Positions 43,200 through 53,737 are shown, counted from the stretch's first letter. The stretch: DNA of 64,000 nucleotides from Peromyscus leucopus (GCF_004664715.2 NC_051073.1:63478379-63542378), one strand, 5' to 3'. The notes: generated by a model from the sequence alone, not told the origin. Numbers and translations: made by a program.

Positions 43200-43612
43200 T
43201 GTACTGAAATGTGATTTTAATTGTATGTTAATAAATAAAGTTGCCCGGGGGTCAGAGCTATTAGAGCCATAGAAAGAGCGTGGCGGTGGTGGCGCACACC
43301 TTTAATCCCATAGATCTCTGTGTGTTCAGGGATACAGCCAGCATTGGAGACATACGCCTTTAAGACCTGGAGGGCTGTACTTACAGGCAGTGACCAGGCA
43401 GTCATGTGTTTGGGTTTACAACCAATGAGAAGGCAGAACAGAAAGACTATTTAAAGACAAAAAACACAGGAAATAGGTCTCTTTCGGGGAGCTAGGAGCA
43501 CCGCAGGAGGAAGGGTAAGATTTTAACTCTGAGCTCTGACCTCTCGGCTTTCTCTTTTACATTGGTTCTGTGTTTCTTATTTAATAAGACGGTTGGTTAC
43601 ATCTACACATGC
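43200..43612 (+). mobile_element. solo LTR of a second cricetid-type family with B1-like block
   Basis: Starts about 'tgtactgaaatgtgatttt', ends about 'ggttacatctaca'. Contains AATAAA (43232-43238 region), a B1-like block 'tggcggtggtggcgcacacctttaatccca' (43280-43309), a second 'tacgcctttaagacctgg' block, 'agactatttaaag' (TATA-like) and a second 'ttatttaataagacgg'. Different from the 9682/13088/22228 family. No exact target-site duplication found. Confidence 0.7.
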
Positions 43613-43679
43613 TCTAGTTTCCTCAGAGGCAAAATAATAGTACCAATCTATAAAGTTCTTAAAAAGAACAAAACCAAAA

Positions 43680-43862
43680 CCAAAATGGCTTCAAGCTTGC
43701 TATGTAGCCGAGGATGAGCCTGAATCCTCCTGTCTCCACCTAAGTGCCTGGATTCCAAGTATGTGTCACTAAGTCTGGTTTATTCAGTGTTGGGTCTTAA
43801 ACTCAGAAGTTCTGGAATGTTAGGCAAACACTCTACCAACTGAGCTTAAATCCTCAGCCAAC
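43680..43862 (-). repeat. B4-like SINE
   Basis: Reverse B1-like part (43685-43785) followed by ID-like part ('gttaggcaaacactctaccaactgagcttaaatcctcagcc'). Confidence 0.7.
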
Positions 43863-44197
43863 AAAATCCTTTTTGTGGTATAGTTGGTGGCTTGAGGCAC
43901 ACAAACCCCAGTCTTAGCCCAGTTATAATCAAGCAGTTGTACCCTGTACTCTGTCACCTGCTGCCCGCCTCTAACCCACACAGTTCTTGAGGACTGAAAA
44001 GAAGAGATTAAATAGATAAGATGGCATGCTCTAGCGAATTTAAGGTATAGTAAATACAAACATTTCCACATAGTATTTTTCAGAGACTTTCAAACTTAAA
44101 TGTCTGTCAAAATTAGAAAACTGACTTAACTTTGATAAAAATGCAACTAGTTAACTTAGGCAAAGAGTAACTGCTACAATAAATAATAAATTCATAC

Positions 44198-44345
44198 TCT
44201 GTGTGTGGTCTGACAGTAGAGACACTTGCAGAACTGGTACTGGGCTCCTCAGCAATTCCTCCACCATCCAAAAACATAGTGACCGCCATCTCCAGGTTGT
44301 TGTTACAAGCTTCAAGCATATGTTTTCCTACACTTTCACTTGCAC
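44198..44345 (-). CDS. UBXN7: UBXN7 exon 2: UBA domain
   Basis: 148 bases: completes glycine 25 and encodes residues 26-73 (ASESVGKHMLEACNNN...VRPHT), plus two bases of glutamate 74. Acceptor 'gctatttcag', donor 'gtatgaat', which is weak at positions 5-6. It carries most of the UBA three-helix bundle that binds ubiquitin; the 'ML-A-x-x-N-x-x-x-A-V-x-x-F-L' pattern is typical. The initiator methionine is in exon 1, beyond the window. Confidence 0.97.
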
Positions 44346-44576
44346 CTGAAATAGCAAAGGAACAGAAAAGAAAGTTAAAAATGGCATCTTACATTCAAGC
44401 TCACGTTAAAACAGAACTTCCAAACAGATTAACAGTCCTTCCCCCTTTAAAATGACTTCTACAAAAATGCATTTGTTTACTTCTGTCCTGCTGGCTGGCT
44501 GGTATAAATACACAGAGCTAGAAAACAACACAACAGCACCATAGCAGTACAGACTCTTTCACAATGATATATGTAT

Positions 44577-44577
44577 A

Positions 44578-44626
<49 letters not shown>
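44577..44626. repeat. (TG)n microsatellite
   Basis: About 18 uninterrupted TG units after mixed ATATG. Confidence 0.95.
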
Positions 44627-44651
44627 TGGCGTGCGCATTTCCTTTCCTTTT

Positions 44652-44825
44652 CTTTTTTTTTTTTTTTTTTTTTGTTATTTGTTAAGTATATGTGTGGGGT
44701 TTTTTTTGTTTATTTGTTTAAGACAGGTCTTACACTGTAGCTTGGTCAAGTGTTCAACTCAGAAATCCTCCTGCCTCAGCCTCAAATACTAGGCTTACAA
44801 GAATGAGCCACTACCATGCCTGGCT
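44652..44825 (-). repeat. diverged B1/B4-like SINE
   Basis: T-rich start, 'aagacaggtcttacactgtagcttgg', 'aggcttacaagaatgagccac', 'gcctggc' head. Confidence 0.65.
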
Positions 44826-44839
44826 ATTTGCCATTTCTT

Positions 44840-45120
44840 TGCGTATGTGTGTGTATATGCATGTATGTACATGTGAGTATGCCATGGCACATGTACACAG
44901 GTCAAAGGACAACATCTGGTACTGTTCCTTGCTTCTACCTTGTCAGATAGAGTCTCTTATCTGCCACCACATACATTAGGCTAGCTATCTAACAAGCTCT
45001 CAGGAGATTCTCTAGCCTTTCATCTCAATATAGGAGCACTAAGATTACAGATGTGTGCTACAGTAACTGGCTGTACGTTCTGGGGATTTGAATCCAAATC
45101 CTCATGTCTGCATAGCCTCA
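44840..45120 (-). repeat. diverged composite SINE or LTR-like repeat
   Basis: 'ggtcaaaggacaacatctggtactg', 'agcactaagattacagatgtgtgctac' and 'ctggggatttgaatccaaatcc' blocks suggest an old tRNA/B1 composite. Assignment uncertain. Confidence 0.4.
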
Positions 45121-45124
45121 GCTC

Positions 45125-45356
45125 TATTTACAATTTCTTTTGTTTATTTTTATTTTTTTAAAGATTTATTTATTTAATATGTATACAGTGTTCTGCCTGC
45201 ATGTATGTCTGCAGACCAGAAGAGGGCACCAGATCTCATTACAGATGGTTGTGAGCCACCATGTGGTTGCTGGGAAATGAACTCAGGACCTCTGAAGGAG
45301 CAGTCAGTGCTCTTAACCTCTGAGTCATCTCTCCAGCCCCTATTTACAATTTCTTT
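45125..45356 (-). repeat. B2 SINE with 16-bp target-site duplication
   Basis: Reverse B2 45141-45340, near full length. Perfect repeat tatttacaatttcttt at 45125-45140 and 45341-45356. Confidence 0.96.
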
Positions 45357-45384
45357 ATATGGCTAAATTAACTAGTGTGATAGT

Positions 45385-45490
45385 ACATACAGGCGCACCT
45401 GAGAGGCACTCAGAGGCAGGCGGATCTCTGAGTTCAAGGCCAGCCTGGGACTATACTGTAAAACCCTGTCTCAAAAACAAAACAAAACAA
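45385..45490 (+). repeat. B1 SINE, shortened head
   Basis: 'gcactcagaggcaggcggatctctgagttcaaggcc' to 'ccctgtctcaaaaacaaaac'. Confidence 0.85.
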
Positions 45491-46419
45491 TAAAAACAGG
45501 ATAAGTATATCATCTTTTAGTAATAATAAACTGAAAATGGGATAAAGAAAAATTAAAGACTACATTCTAGAAAGTTAGAAATATTTCCTGTTAGAAAGAC
45601 TGCAATTCAATTAATATTTTTATGTATTCAAAAAGTTTTTGAGGAGGGGCTGGGCTAGCGCTCAAACTCAGAACACATTTTTAATATCAAACCAAGAGAA
45701 GTAAACGAGACATTTTTGTCTAAGATATAAATATCTGGTAAGAAATGTCAATCTTTGCTATTTAAAATTGGTCCAAACAATCATTTGTAAATAAAGCCAG
45801 CACAATCTGTTGAGTGAAATGTAAATTGGTAAGTCCTCTTAAAAACAATTTTACATGTACCAAGAAATTCCTTTTTTGACACAGTTGTACAGACTTCTAG
45901 AATCAAATCAACATGAAATACTACATGCACAAACATGTCCAGAAATATGTTCAGAGTAGATTCAGTTAACGAAGCAAATTTTGAAACATAAAGCATCCTA
46001 TAATGGTATAATGTGAACCACAGTGTGTATTTGATTTAAACATTATGTGGCCACTGCAAATCACCTTGAGCTTTCTACATTTTCTCCATTATAACCCTTG
46101 GAGTCTCGTTCTGTCGGTAGCAAATGCACTAAGATCTTTGTCTTGAAATGTCTATTGGGAAAGCACTTTACTGATGTGCCATCCAAGGCTGACAGCTGTT
46201 CTGTCTCAGTACACAAGACAGAATTCCAATGTCCTCTGGCTTCTGTTGCTACAGCTGGGAAATCAGTTGTCAGCTTAAAGAAAATTATTTTTATAGCAGT
46301 CTGTTGGTTCTAGAGCTTTTAAGGTTTCTGTCACTGGCCTGCAGTTCCACTGTGACTTGTTAAGGTTAATCTCATTTATTCCTTGGGGTTCATTGCATTT
46401 CTTTTCTTTTCCTTTTGTT

Positions 46420-46566
46420 TTTTCAAAACAGGATTTCTCTGTGTCACAGCCCTGGCTATCCTGGAACTCCTTTTGTAGACCAGGCTGGCCTCCCAACTCA
46501 CAGAAACCCACCTGTCTCTGCCTCCTGAGTGCTGGGATTAAAGGCGTGCGCCACCACCGCCCGGCA
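46420..46566 (-). repeat. B1 SINE
   Basis: Reverse B1, full, head 'ggcgtgcgccaccaccgcccggc'. Confidence 0.93.
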
Positions 46567-46639
46567 TCAATCTTTTTTAATGCTGCTGCCTCTTTATATC
46601 TTCATGTTGCAGTGTTAGCAGTATCTTGTCTGTTTGTTC

Positions 46640-46720
46640 CTTCTGAGATAGGGTTTGGCTCTGCAGCCCAGGCTGGCCTCCTCCTGCCTCAGCCTCCCTG
46701 TCCTTGTCAGCTCACCTGAC
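46640..46720 (-). repeat. B1-like fragment
   Basis: 'gagatagggtttggctctgcagcccaggctggcctcc', then 'ctgcctcagcctccctg'. Confidence 0.6.
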
Positions 46721-47035
46721 TTGGTGATATCTTCACTGCTATCTTCTAGTTCACATATTTTCTCTTTAGATATATCAACTGATTGAACATCATTTAATCC
46801 TTTATAAGTAGTTCTATTTTTGCTTAGTTCTTCATCTGACCATGTTTTAAGAAAGCCTTAATTCACATTCCTATTTCAACCTTTAATTTCAATTACCTCT
46901 ATAATATAAAACATATACCACTACAATATCAACTTTCTGTAATATCTATGCATCACTATCTCTTATTTTTTCCTGGCTCTCACTCATTATCGAATGGTTT
47001 TTGTGTTATTGTAAAATTTTATCTTTTCATTGTGT

Positions 47036-47328
47036 ATATACTGTTGCAGGATTTTGTTCACACTGACACTCCGAGACTGCCAATAAATTTAACCTTGAAT
47101 CGGGGGAGGAGTCAGCAACTAGCTGACCAGAATTAGCCATTAAGGTTTTAGAGGACCCAGGATACATATATAGAGACAAGAGTAGTAGGGAGGGATTTAG
47201 AAAGATTTGCAGGCCTTTTTGAATCAGGGAAGGAGAGAGGGTGGAGGTCACTGGCCACTTCTCTGATCAATCAGGTTTTTAGCCCAATATCTTACTCTTG
47301 AGTTTTATTTAATAACAGAACAATATAA
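47036..47328 (+). mobile_element. solo LTR, third family
   Basis: 47042-47322: starts 'tgttgcaggattttg', ends 'taataacagaaca' (TG...CA). Contains 'gccaataaattt' and 'atacatatatagag'. Flanks atatac (47036-47041) and atataa (47323-47328) are a near-match 6-bp target-site duplication. Confidence 0.68.
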
Positions 47329-47336
47329 GTAAACAC

Positions 47337-47482
47337 TTCAATATATGTGTATGAGGGTATATACACCTGAATCTGAGAGGGCAGCAGATTCTCTCAAGCT
47401 GGTAGTTTTGAGTCAATGCATGTGCTTGGGTCCTCTGCAAGATCAGTTTGTGCTCTTAACTGCTGAGCCATCTCTCTAGCCC
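47337..47482 (-). repeat. B3-like SINE
   Basis: Reverse copy: 'gggtcctctgcaagatcagtttgtgctcttaactgctgagcc'. Confidence 0.72.
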
Positions 47483-47504
47483 TGTAATTTTTATCCTTTT
47501 CATT

Positions 47505-47705
47505 ATTTATTTGTATGTGTGTATCTGCATAAGTGCATGTACATGTTTGTGCAGTTGCACACATCTAAAAGCACAGAGGCCATTATATGGTGTCTTCGAA
47601 CCTCTTAAAGCTAGAATCCCAGCTATTTGCAGGGAGCCCAACTTGATACATGGTGGTGGGAGTAAAGCTCTGGTCTTATGACTGTACAGCAAGAGCTTTA
47701 TGGTA
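47505..47705 (-). repeat. diverged tRNA-derived SINE
   Basis: 'atttgtatgtgtgtatctgcataagtgcatg' tail side; core eroded. Confidence 0.4.
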
Positions 47706-47887
47706 TCCTTCTCCATACATGGACTCCTTGCTAAGACTGATATCAAAATGTCAGCTTCCTTGAGCAGGAGTCCTTTTGGATTCTTTCAACCATTGGGCTT
47801 TGTTTGCTGGGCTCCATTATACTATGAAAAGAAGTTCAAACAAACAAACAAAAAACAATCTGGGCAGATTCCACAGGATGAAAGATT

Positions 47888-48042
47888 GCCAGGTGGTCGC
47901 AAATGCCTTTAATCTCAGCACTGAGGATGCAGAGGCAGGTGGATCTCTGTGAGTTCAAGGCCAGCCTGGTCTACAGAGCGAGTTCCAAGACAGCCAGGAC
48001 TATTACACAGAAAAACACTGTCTCAAAAAACAAAAACAACAA
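47888..48042 (+). repeat. B1 SINE
   Basis: 'gccaggtggtcgcaaatgcctttaatctcagc' to 'ctgtctcaaaaaacaaaaac'. Confidence 0.92.
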
Positions 48043-48058
48043 GAAGCTAGCTAACATC

Positions 48059-48320
48059 TGCATTCCCAGTTTAATTTCATTTTTAACCTTTTGGCAGCAT
48101 GATGAACTATAAAAGATTTTTAAAATACACTTTCACTTTATGTGTATGAATATTTTGATTGCATACATGTATATGCACCATATGTGTGCCTTGGTAACAA
48201 AAAGGTCAGAAGAGGGCTTTACTATCCTCTGAAACTCGAGTTAGACAGTAGTCAACCTACATATAAATACTGGGAACCAAACCCAGGTATTCTAAAAGTA
48301 CAACTGATGCCGTGGATCCA
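48059..48320 (-). repeat. B3-like SINE plus flank, copy A of a local duplication
   Basis: Reverse SINE 48130-48320. The left flank 'gcattcccagtttaatttcatttttaacc' to 'tataaaagatttttaaa' is shared with 49434-49500. Confidence 0.65.
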
Positions 48321-48471
48321 GTCCCCAATACCACACATTTTTTTCAGCAATTTTCTTTGAAGAGGAATTATTCATGATATTCTACATTAGACAAACTATG
48401 AAATATGGAAGTGCTAGCTCTATCCTAATATCTCTCATTCTCCTCCTCCTTACACCCACACACAGTTTTGA

Positions 48472-48552
48472 AAGTCTCTTATTATTGCCTTGGATAGCCT
48501 GAAACTCGCTATGTAGGCCTGAGATTAGAGGTGTGTACCACGACACTTGGCT
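48472..48552 (-). repeat. B1 fragment
   Basis: 'ttggatagcctgaaactcgctatgtagg' joined to 'gagattagaggtgtgtaccac'. Confidence 0.7.
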
Positions 48553-48567
48553 TTTATGTGTGTATCC

Positions 48568-48572
<5 letters not shown>

Positions 48573-48610
<38 letters not shown>

Positions 48611-48655
48611 GTGCGCGAGTGCATGAGCGCGCGCGCATATGTGCATATGTGCATG
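48573..48655. repeat. (TG)n and CG-rich simple repeat
   Basis: (GT)n 48574-48602, then 'gtgtgcgcgagtgcatgagcgcgcgcgc', an alternating purine-pyrimidine tract. Confidence 0.9.
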
Positions 48656-48659
48656 TTTT

Positions 48660-48958
48660 AAAGACAGGGTCTCATACGTAGCCCTGGAGGGCTGTAAAAC
48701 AGGCTGGCCTTGAACTCAGAGAGAGCCTCCTGTCTCTGCCTCCTAAGTGCTATCATTAAAGGTGTGTGCTAGCAAGGCGGTGGTGGCTCACGCCTTTAAT
48801 CCCAGCACTTAGGAGGAAGAGGCAGGCGGATCTTTGTGAGTTCAGAGGCCAGCCTGATCTACAGAGCGAGATCCAGGAAAGGTGCAAAGCTACACAGAGA
48901 AACCCTGTCTCGAAAAAACAAAACAAACAAACAAACAAAAAGGTGTGTGCTACTCCTG
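48660..48958. repeat. B1 inserted into the head end of an older, opposite B1
   Basis: Old reverse B1 48660-48771 continues at 48953-48961. Younger forward B1 48772-48938, of the 'ggaaaggtgcaaagctac' subtype, lies between perfect repeats aaaggtgtgtgcta (48758-48771 and 48939-48952). Confidence 0.92.
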
Positions 48959-49433
48959 ACCTTTCTCTTTAACTACTTCAGTTACTACTACCTCAAGTCC
49001 TTTACACTTTTTACTTAATTACTACAACAGGCCCCTAAAAGAGCATCATTCTGTTTTGCTGCTAGAGTATGCTCCAAAATACAAGGCCAATTATACCACC
49101 CACTCAGACTTCCTTAATGGCTTTCTCCTGACAGCTACAACATAAATACCAAAGCTTCAAAGACAGTCTTTCATGATAAGGTCTCAGTTTATTTATTTCA
49201 CTTGCTTTGCCAATCTTCTCCATTCTATAAAATTTACTAAACTCAAAAACAAATTAAGTACTTGGGATGCCATTATATCTACCTCCCCCATGTAGTTCAG
49301 GCATGCTGAGAATCATCGAAAGTGTTAATCTGTCTATTCTATCCACAGACTTATCACTAAGAAGTAAATGCTGGTTTATTTTCTTGCTCCAACACAATGA
49401 AAATAATTTTTGTTTGTTTGTTTTAAAGACAGG

Positions 49434-49620
49434 CATTCCCAATTTAATTTCATTTTTAGCCTTTACACCAGCACAATGATCAATATAAAAGATTTTTTAA
49501 ATCCTACACCTTTTATTTTTATGTGTATGAACATTTTGCTTGCATGTATGTCTGTACACCATGTGTTTGCCTTTGTGTGTGTCTTACGGGAAAAGAGAAA
49601 TGGAACTTCCACACATCCAC
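49434..49620 (-). repeat. B3-like SINE plus flank, copy B of a local duplication
   Basis: 'gcattcccaatttaatttcatttttagcc', 'tataaaagattttttaaa', 'atgtgtatgaacattttgcttgcatg' parallel 48059-48200. The SINE core is lost after about 49600. Confidence 0.65.
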
Positions 49621-49750
49621 ATGTACACCTTATGTAGCACTGGCTGTCTAGAACTCTGGAACTCTGTACACCAGGCTAACCTTGAACTCAGAGATCTGCC
49701 TGCTGTTGCCTCCCCAGTGCTGGGATTAAAGGCATGTGCCACCAAATCTA
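49620..49750 (-). repeat. B1 SINE
   Basis: Reverse B1 with 'gaactctggaactctg' duplication, head 'ggcatgtgccacc'. Confidence 0.9.
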
Positions 49751-49768
49751 CCCCGTAAAATTTTCTTG

Positions 49769-49972
49769 AAAGAATTGTGGCTTCTCCGGCGGGCGGTAGT
49801 GGTGCACACCTTTAATCCCAGCACTCGGGAGGCAGAGCCAGGAGGATCTCTGTGAGTTCAAGGCCAGCCTGGGCTACCAAGTGAGTTCCAGGAAAGGTGC
49901 AAAGCTACACAGAGAAACCCTGTCTCGAAAAACCAAAAAAAAAAAAAAAAAAAGAAAAAGAATTGTGGCTTC
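49769..49972 (+). repeat. B1 SINE with 16-bp target-site duplication
   Basis: B1 49785-49956 of the 'gggctaccaagtgag...ggaaaggtgcaaagc' subtype. Perfect repeat aaagaattgtggcttc at 49769-49784 and 49957-49972. Confidence 0.96.
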
Positions 49973-50026
49973 ACATTTGTACTTGCATGTTATCGATAAG
50001 CTCACTTAGAACTGTTTCATAGCAAG

Positions 50027-50222
50027 AAATGGAGAAAGGGCTCAGCTATCAAGCTCATTTGTTGCTCTTCCAGAAGACCTAAATTCCAAAGCTCATTAAC
50101 AACCTGTTATCCAGCTCCAGAGAATCAGATGCTCTCTTCTGGCTTCCAAGGGAACCCACACACATGTAGCAGACACTCACAGAGACACATACACATAAAT
50201 AAAAATAAAATCTTTAAAAAGA
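50027..50222 (+). repeat. B3-like SINE
   Basis: 'atggagaaagggctcagctatcaagc', 'ctcttctggcttccaaggg', 'acacataaataaaaataaaatcttt'. Confidence 0.78.
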
Positions 50223-50223
50223 G

Positions 50224-50356
50224 AGGGGGGGGGCAGGCGTGGTAGCCTTGGGAGGTAAAGGCAAGTGAATCTCTGTGAGTTCAAGGCCTACATAGAAAGT
50301 TCCAGGACAGCCAGGAAGACGTACAGAGACCCTGTCTCAAAAAAAAAAAAAAAAAA
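50224..50356 (+). repeat. B1 SINE with internal deletion, G-run at head
   Basis: Ten Gs (50225-50234), 'caggcgtggtagcc' joined to 'ttgggaggtaaaggcaag', A tail of 18. Confidence 0.85.
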
Positions 50357-50722
50357 CACAGAACTATTTCATAGCACTTTAGCTGTTTACAACAAAGAAA
50401 AAGGAACCAGGACCACTAAAAACCTTTTCGATGTTTCTGAATTTTGTATTGTATGCATGTATTTGATTCAAATTTAATATATAAAGCAATTTACTTAAAC
50501 TAAAATAATAAATAGCATGTGGGAAACTGGGTTAAATAAATCTGACAAAACTTTCTAAAAAGGGGAATCACACAAATTTTTAAAAGGGTATATCTCAAAC
50601 AATATAAAGAGTACAAATGGCAAAGATCATTATCCAATAAGCTGTCAGATGTCAAGGAATAGCTATAGCTGTTTCTCCTAGCTTATGAAGATAAACATCT
50701 AAGATATAAATGAAAAAAGAGG

Positions 50723-50892
50723 ATCTGGAGAGATGGCTCAGCAGTTAAGAGCACTGACTGCTCTTCTAGAGGACCCGGGCTCAATTCTCAGAACCCGCAT
50801 GGCAGTTAACACCTGTCTGTAACTCTAAGATCTGACATTCTCACACAGACATACATACAGGCAAAACATATGTACATAAAAATAAGTAAATT
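50723..50892 (+). repeat. B3-like SINE
   Basis: 'ctggagagatggctcagcagttaagag' to 'catatgtacataaaaataagtaaatta'. Confidence 0.9.
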
Positions 50893-51050
50893 AGTGGGTG
50901 TTGGTGGCGCATGCCTTTAATCCCAGCAGAGCCAGGGGGATCTCTGTGAGTTCAAGACCAGCCTGGTCTACAGAGCGAGATCCAGGACAGGCACCAAAAC
51001 TATACAGAGAAACCAAAAAAGTAAATTAAAATAAATAAATAAATGAAAAA
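50893..51050 (+). repeat. B1 SINE
   Basis: 'gggtgttggtggcgcatgcctttaatcccagc' with deletion to 'agagccagg', end 'cagagaaacc', A/T-rich tail. Confidence 0.9.
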
Positions 51051-51076
51051 GAAAGTGCTTAAAATTATTTCATGAG

Positions 51077-51245
51077 GGCCGATGAGATGGCTCAGTGGAT
51101 AAAGGCATTTGGGCCAAGCCTAATGGTCTGAGATTGATGCCTGAGACCCACACAGTAAAATGAGGGAACCAATTCCCTCAAGTCGTCCTATGATGCATGT
51201 ATGTACAAACAAACATACATACACACAATAAATGAGCTAAAAAGT
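51077..51245 (+). repeat. tRNA-derived SINE (RSINE-like)
   Basis: 'gggccgatgagatggctcagtggataaaggc', 'attccctcaagtcgtcctatg', 'cacacaataaatgagc'. Confidence 0.75.
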
Positions 51246-51251
51246 AATTTC

Positions 51252-51400
51252 TGCCCGGTGGTGGTGCATGTCTTTAATTCCAGTACTAGGTAGGCAGAGA
51301 CAAGCGTATCTATGTGAATTCCAGGCCAGCCTGGCTGACAGTTCCAGGCCATCCAAGCCTGCACAAACAAACCCTCTCCTGAAAATCTAAAAAGGAAAAA
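51252..51400 (+). repeat. B1 SINE
   Basis: 'gcccggtggtggtgcatgtctttaattcc' to 'aaaccctctcctgaaaa'. Confidence 0.9.
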
Positions 51401-51569
51401 AAGGGTAATTTTTTATTGAAATTAATTTCAATTAATCTTTTGTAGGGGAGGAGAGAATTGGATGAATATAAAATTATCTTTCATGTGGCATGACATGAAA
51501 TACGTGGATCTTCAGTCTTATTTCCTAGCATACAATTTCAAAAATCCTTGGAATCCTCAAAATGGCATT

Positions 51570-51692
51570 GTTTGGTTTTTCCAGACAGGGTTTCTCTGTA
51601 GCTTTGGAGCCTGTCCTGGAACTCACTTTATAGACCAGGACTGTCTCTGCCTCTTGAGTGCTGGGATTAAAGAAGTGTGCCACCACCGGGTC
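51570..51692 (-). repeat. B1 SINE
   Basis: Reverse B1 with internal deletion at 'gaccaggactgtctctgcc'. Confidence 0.9.
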
Positions 51693-51703
51693 CAAAATGG
51701 TAT

Positions 51704-51869
51704 CTTTTTTTTTTTTTTTTTTTTTGGTTTTTCGAGACAGGGTTTCTCTGTGTAGCTTTGTGCCTTTCCTGGAGCTCACTTGGTAGCCCAGGCTGGCCTC
51801 GAACTCACAGAGATCCGCCTGGCTCTGCCTCCCGAGTGCTGGGATTAAAGGCGTGCGCCACCACCGCCC
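51704..51869 (-). repeat. B1 SINE, young type
   Basis: Reverse; 21-T tract then near-consensus body of the 'gtgcctttcctggagctcacttggtagccc' subtype and head 'gtgcgccaccaccgccc'. Confidence 0.95.
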
Positions 51870-51894
51870 TTAAGGCATGCAATTGGGGTTGACT

Positions 51895-52260
51895 GATGGC
51901 TGAAGCCCATGTGACTGTTCAGGATAGAAGCTCATCAACTGAAAGACCAAGGCAGATTAAGTAAGGGCATAAATATTAGAGGTTAATCAATCACACATGT
52001 AGTGAAATCTCCATAAAAATGACAGACTTCAGAGAGCTCAAAAATCAAATGTGAGGCTGTTGGAGGGTGGCATGTCCACAAAGGGAGTTTAGAAGTCCCA
52101 TGTCCTTCCAGAACTCATCCTATACATCTGCCTGTATTCTTTGTAATATCCTTTGTAATAATCTGGAAAACAAGTGCTTCTCCAAGATCAAGAACTACTC
52201 AGGAAATCAATTAAGCCTAAGAAACAGGAGGCTGGTAAATCTGAGAAGCTTTCAATCCAA
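51895..52260 (+). mobile_element. ancient mammalian LTR, ERVL-type
   Basis: 'ggttgactgatggctgaagcccatgtgac', 'ttaatcaatcacacatg', 'gaaatctccataaaaat', 'ggagggtggcatg', 'ctgcctgtattctttgtaatatcc' are in the order of an old mammalian ERVL LTR. Name not assigned. Confidence 0.45.
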
Positions 52261-52549
52261 GACTCTTCACCTCCCCCCAACTATGAACACCATCAAGCAG
52301 CCAAGTCACAGAGTCCCAGCTTCAGGAGCATCACTCCTACTCAACTCTTTCCAAGTTGAATAAAGTCCTACTACAGACTTGTCATGCTCCTTTTTAAAAA
52401 ACATTTAAATGAGTGAATGTAGATTTATTAATGAAAAGTGAGAAATAACATCTGAAAGGGGTTCCTGGGGAAAAACACACTGATATGCTTTTTTTTTTTC
52501 ATTGTATTTATTTATGCCTAGCTCTATTTTTTTTTTTTTCACATTTTAA

Positions 52550-52680
52550 AACTTACATTGGGTGTATGAGGTGTGTGCATATCATTAACTTGCAGGAGTT
52601 AGTTCTCTCCAAGTGAGTCACAGGGATTGAACTCAGATCATCAGGACAAGTGCCTTTACCTACTGAGTCAACATCACACC
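52550..52680 (-). repeat. tRNA-derived SINE (RSINE-like)
   Basis: 'aacttgcaggagttagttctctcc', 'agggattgaactcagatcatcagg', 'gcctttacctactgagtc'. Confidence 0.7.
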
Positions 52681-52994
52681 AGTACCCTTGATACACTTTT
52701 TACATAGCAAAATAACATGTAATTCTCTTCCATTTCCTTTTTGAAAACAATCAGTCTCTCTTGAGCTACATACAAGATCTCTAAGACAGACCTTAGCGGG
52801 GAGGCTAAAGCAGGATTAAGACTAACCTGCACTACAGAATGCAACTCCACTTCACAAAAGAAAAGGAAAAAAGAGAGCAGTTCAAGTGACATATGACCAC
52901 TGCTCACAAATCTTTACTGTCATCTCCCACCACCTCATCCTACCAGAACTCCGAAGACACTTCCATTGTGAACTGTGAATAAAATAAGATAGTG

Positions 52995-53120
52995 TAAGCA
53001 AGCATGGTGACGTGACATACACCTGTAATCCCAACATCTGGAGGCAGGACGAAGGATTATACATTTTGAAGCAAGCCTGAGCTAGACAGTGACACCCTGT
53101 CACAAAAAATAAACAAAAAA
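52995..53120 (+). repeat. diverged B1/B4-like SINE
   Basis: 'gcatggtgacgtgacatacacctgtaatccc', 'agcaagcctgagctagacagtgacacc'. Confidence 0.7.
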
Positions 53121-53227
53121 ACAAAACGAGGAGGTTGTTAAGCCAATCCTCTAACAAATTGCCTATCCCCCCCCCCCAAATTTGGCCTGAAATCAGGATA
53201 AGATTTCCAACAATTTTTCTTTCTTTC

Positions 53228-53326
53228 TTCTTCTTTTTTTTGGGGGGTGGGGTGGGGTGGGGGGGAGTGTTCAAGACAGGATTTCTCTGTGTAACAGTCC
53301 TGGCTGTCCACCACCGCCTGGCAGAA
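53228..53326 (-). repeat. B1 SINE with large internal deletion
   Basis: 'ttcaagacaggatttctctgtgtaacagtcctggctgtcc' joined directly to 'accaccgcctggc'. The repeat 'atttccaac' is present on both sides (53204-53212, 53326-53334). Confidence 0.85.
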
Positions 53327-53586
53327 TTTCCAACCATTTCTAAAGTGGCACACTAAACACACTTCTGCCATCATGATATACTTGAGCAGCAGCACTGACT
53401 ACAAAATCAAAATGCTGACCAAACTCTGAAAAGCACTGAAGATAGTTTACATCCCATTGTATCAAATATTCATCTGAGAGTTCTTTATTTAAAAAGGAAG
53501 CATGTTATTATGCAAATTTGTTTTTTGTATTTAATAATAGAAAAATTATACGTATACCAAAGAATTGCTTTAAAATAAATGTCTTG

Positions 53587-53735
53587 GCACAGCAAGATGG
53601 CTCAGTATGTAAAAGTACTTGTCAAGCAAGCTGGAGAGAGATCCCTAGAACCCACAATGGAAGGATAAAACCAATTCTTGAAAATTATCACCTGTCCTCC
53701 TCAAGCACCACCAATTCCCCCCAATACAGACACAC
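53587..53735 (+). repeat. tRNA-derived SINE (RSINE-like)
   Basis: 'cagcaagatggctcagtatgtaaaagtacttg', 'gatccctagaacccacaatgg', 'cacctgtcctcc'. Confidence 0.7.
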
Positions 53736-53737
53736 AA

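Larger units (their letters stand above)
46075..46880. mobile_element. old mammalian interspersed repeat, probably L1M-type, split by B1s
   Basis: 46080-46400 ('atccaaggctgacagctg', 'aattccaatgtcctctggcttctg', 'gggaaatcagttgtcagcttaa', 'gctttta aggtttctgtc') and 46730-46880 ('tatcttctagttcacatattttctc') follow the order of a known ancient L1-derived repeat. B1 insertions lie between. Assignment from memory of the sequence pattern. Confidence 0.4.

Noticed and set aside
52882..53337. 151-codon minus-strand frame
   Set aside because: Built from B1-type SINE and simple sequence; no family match.
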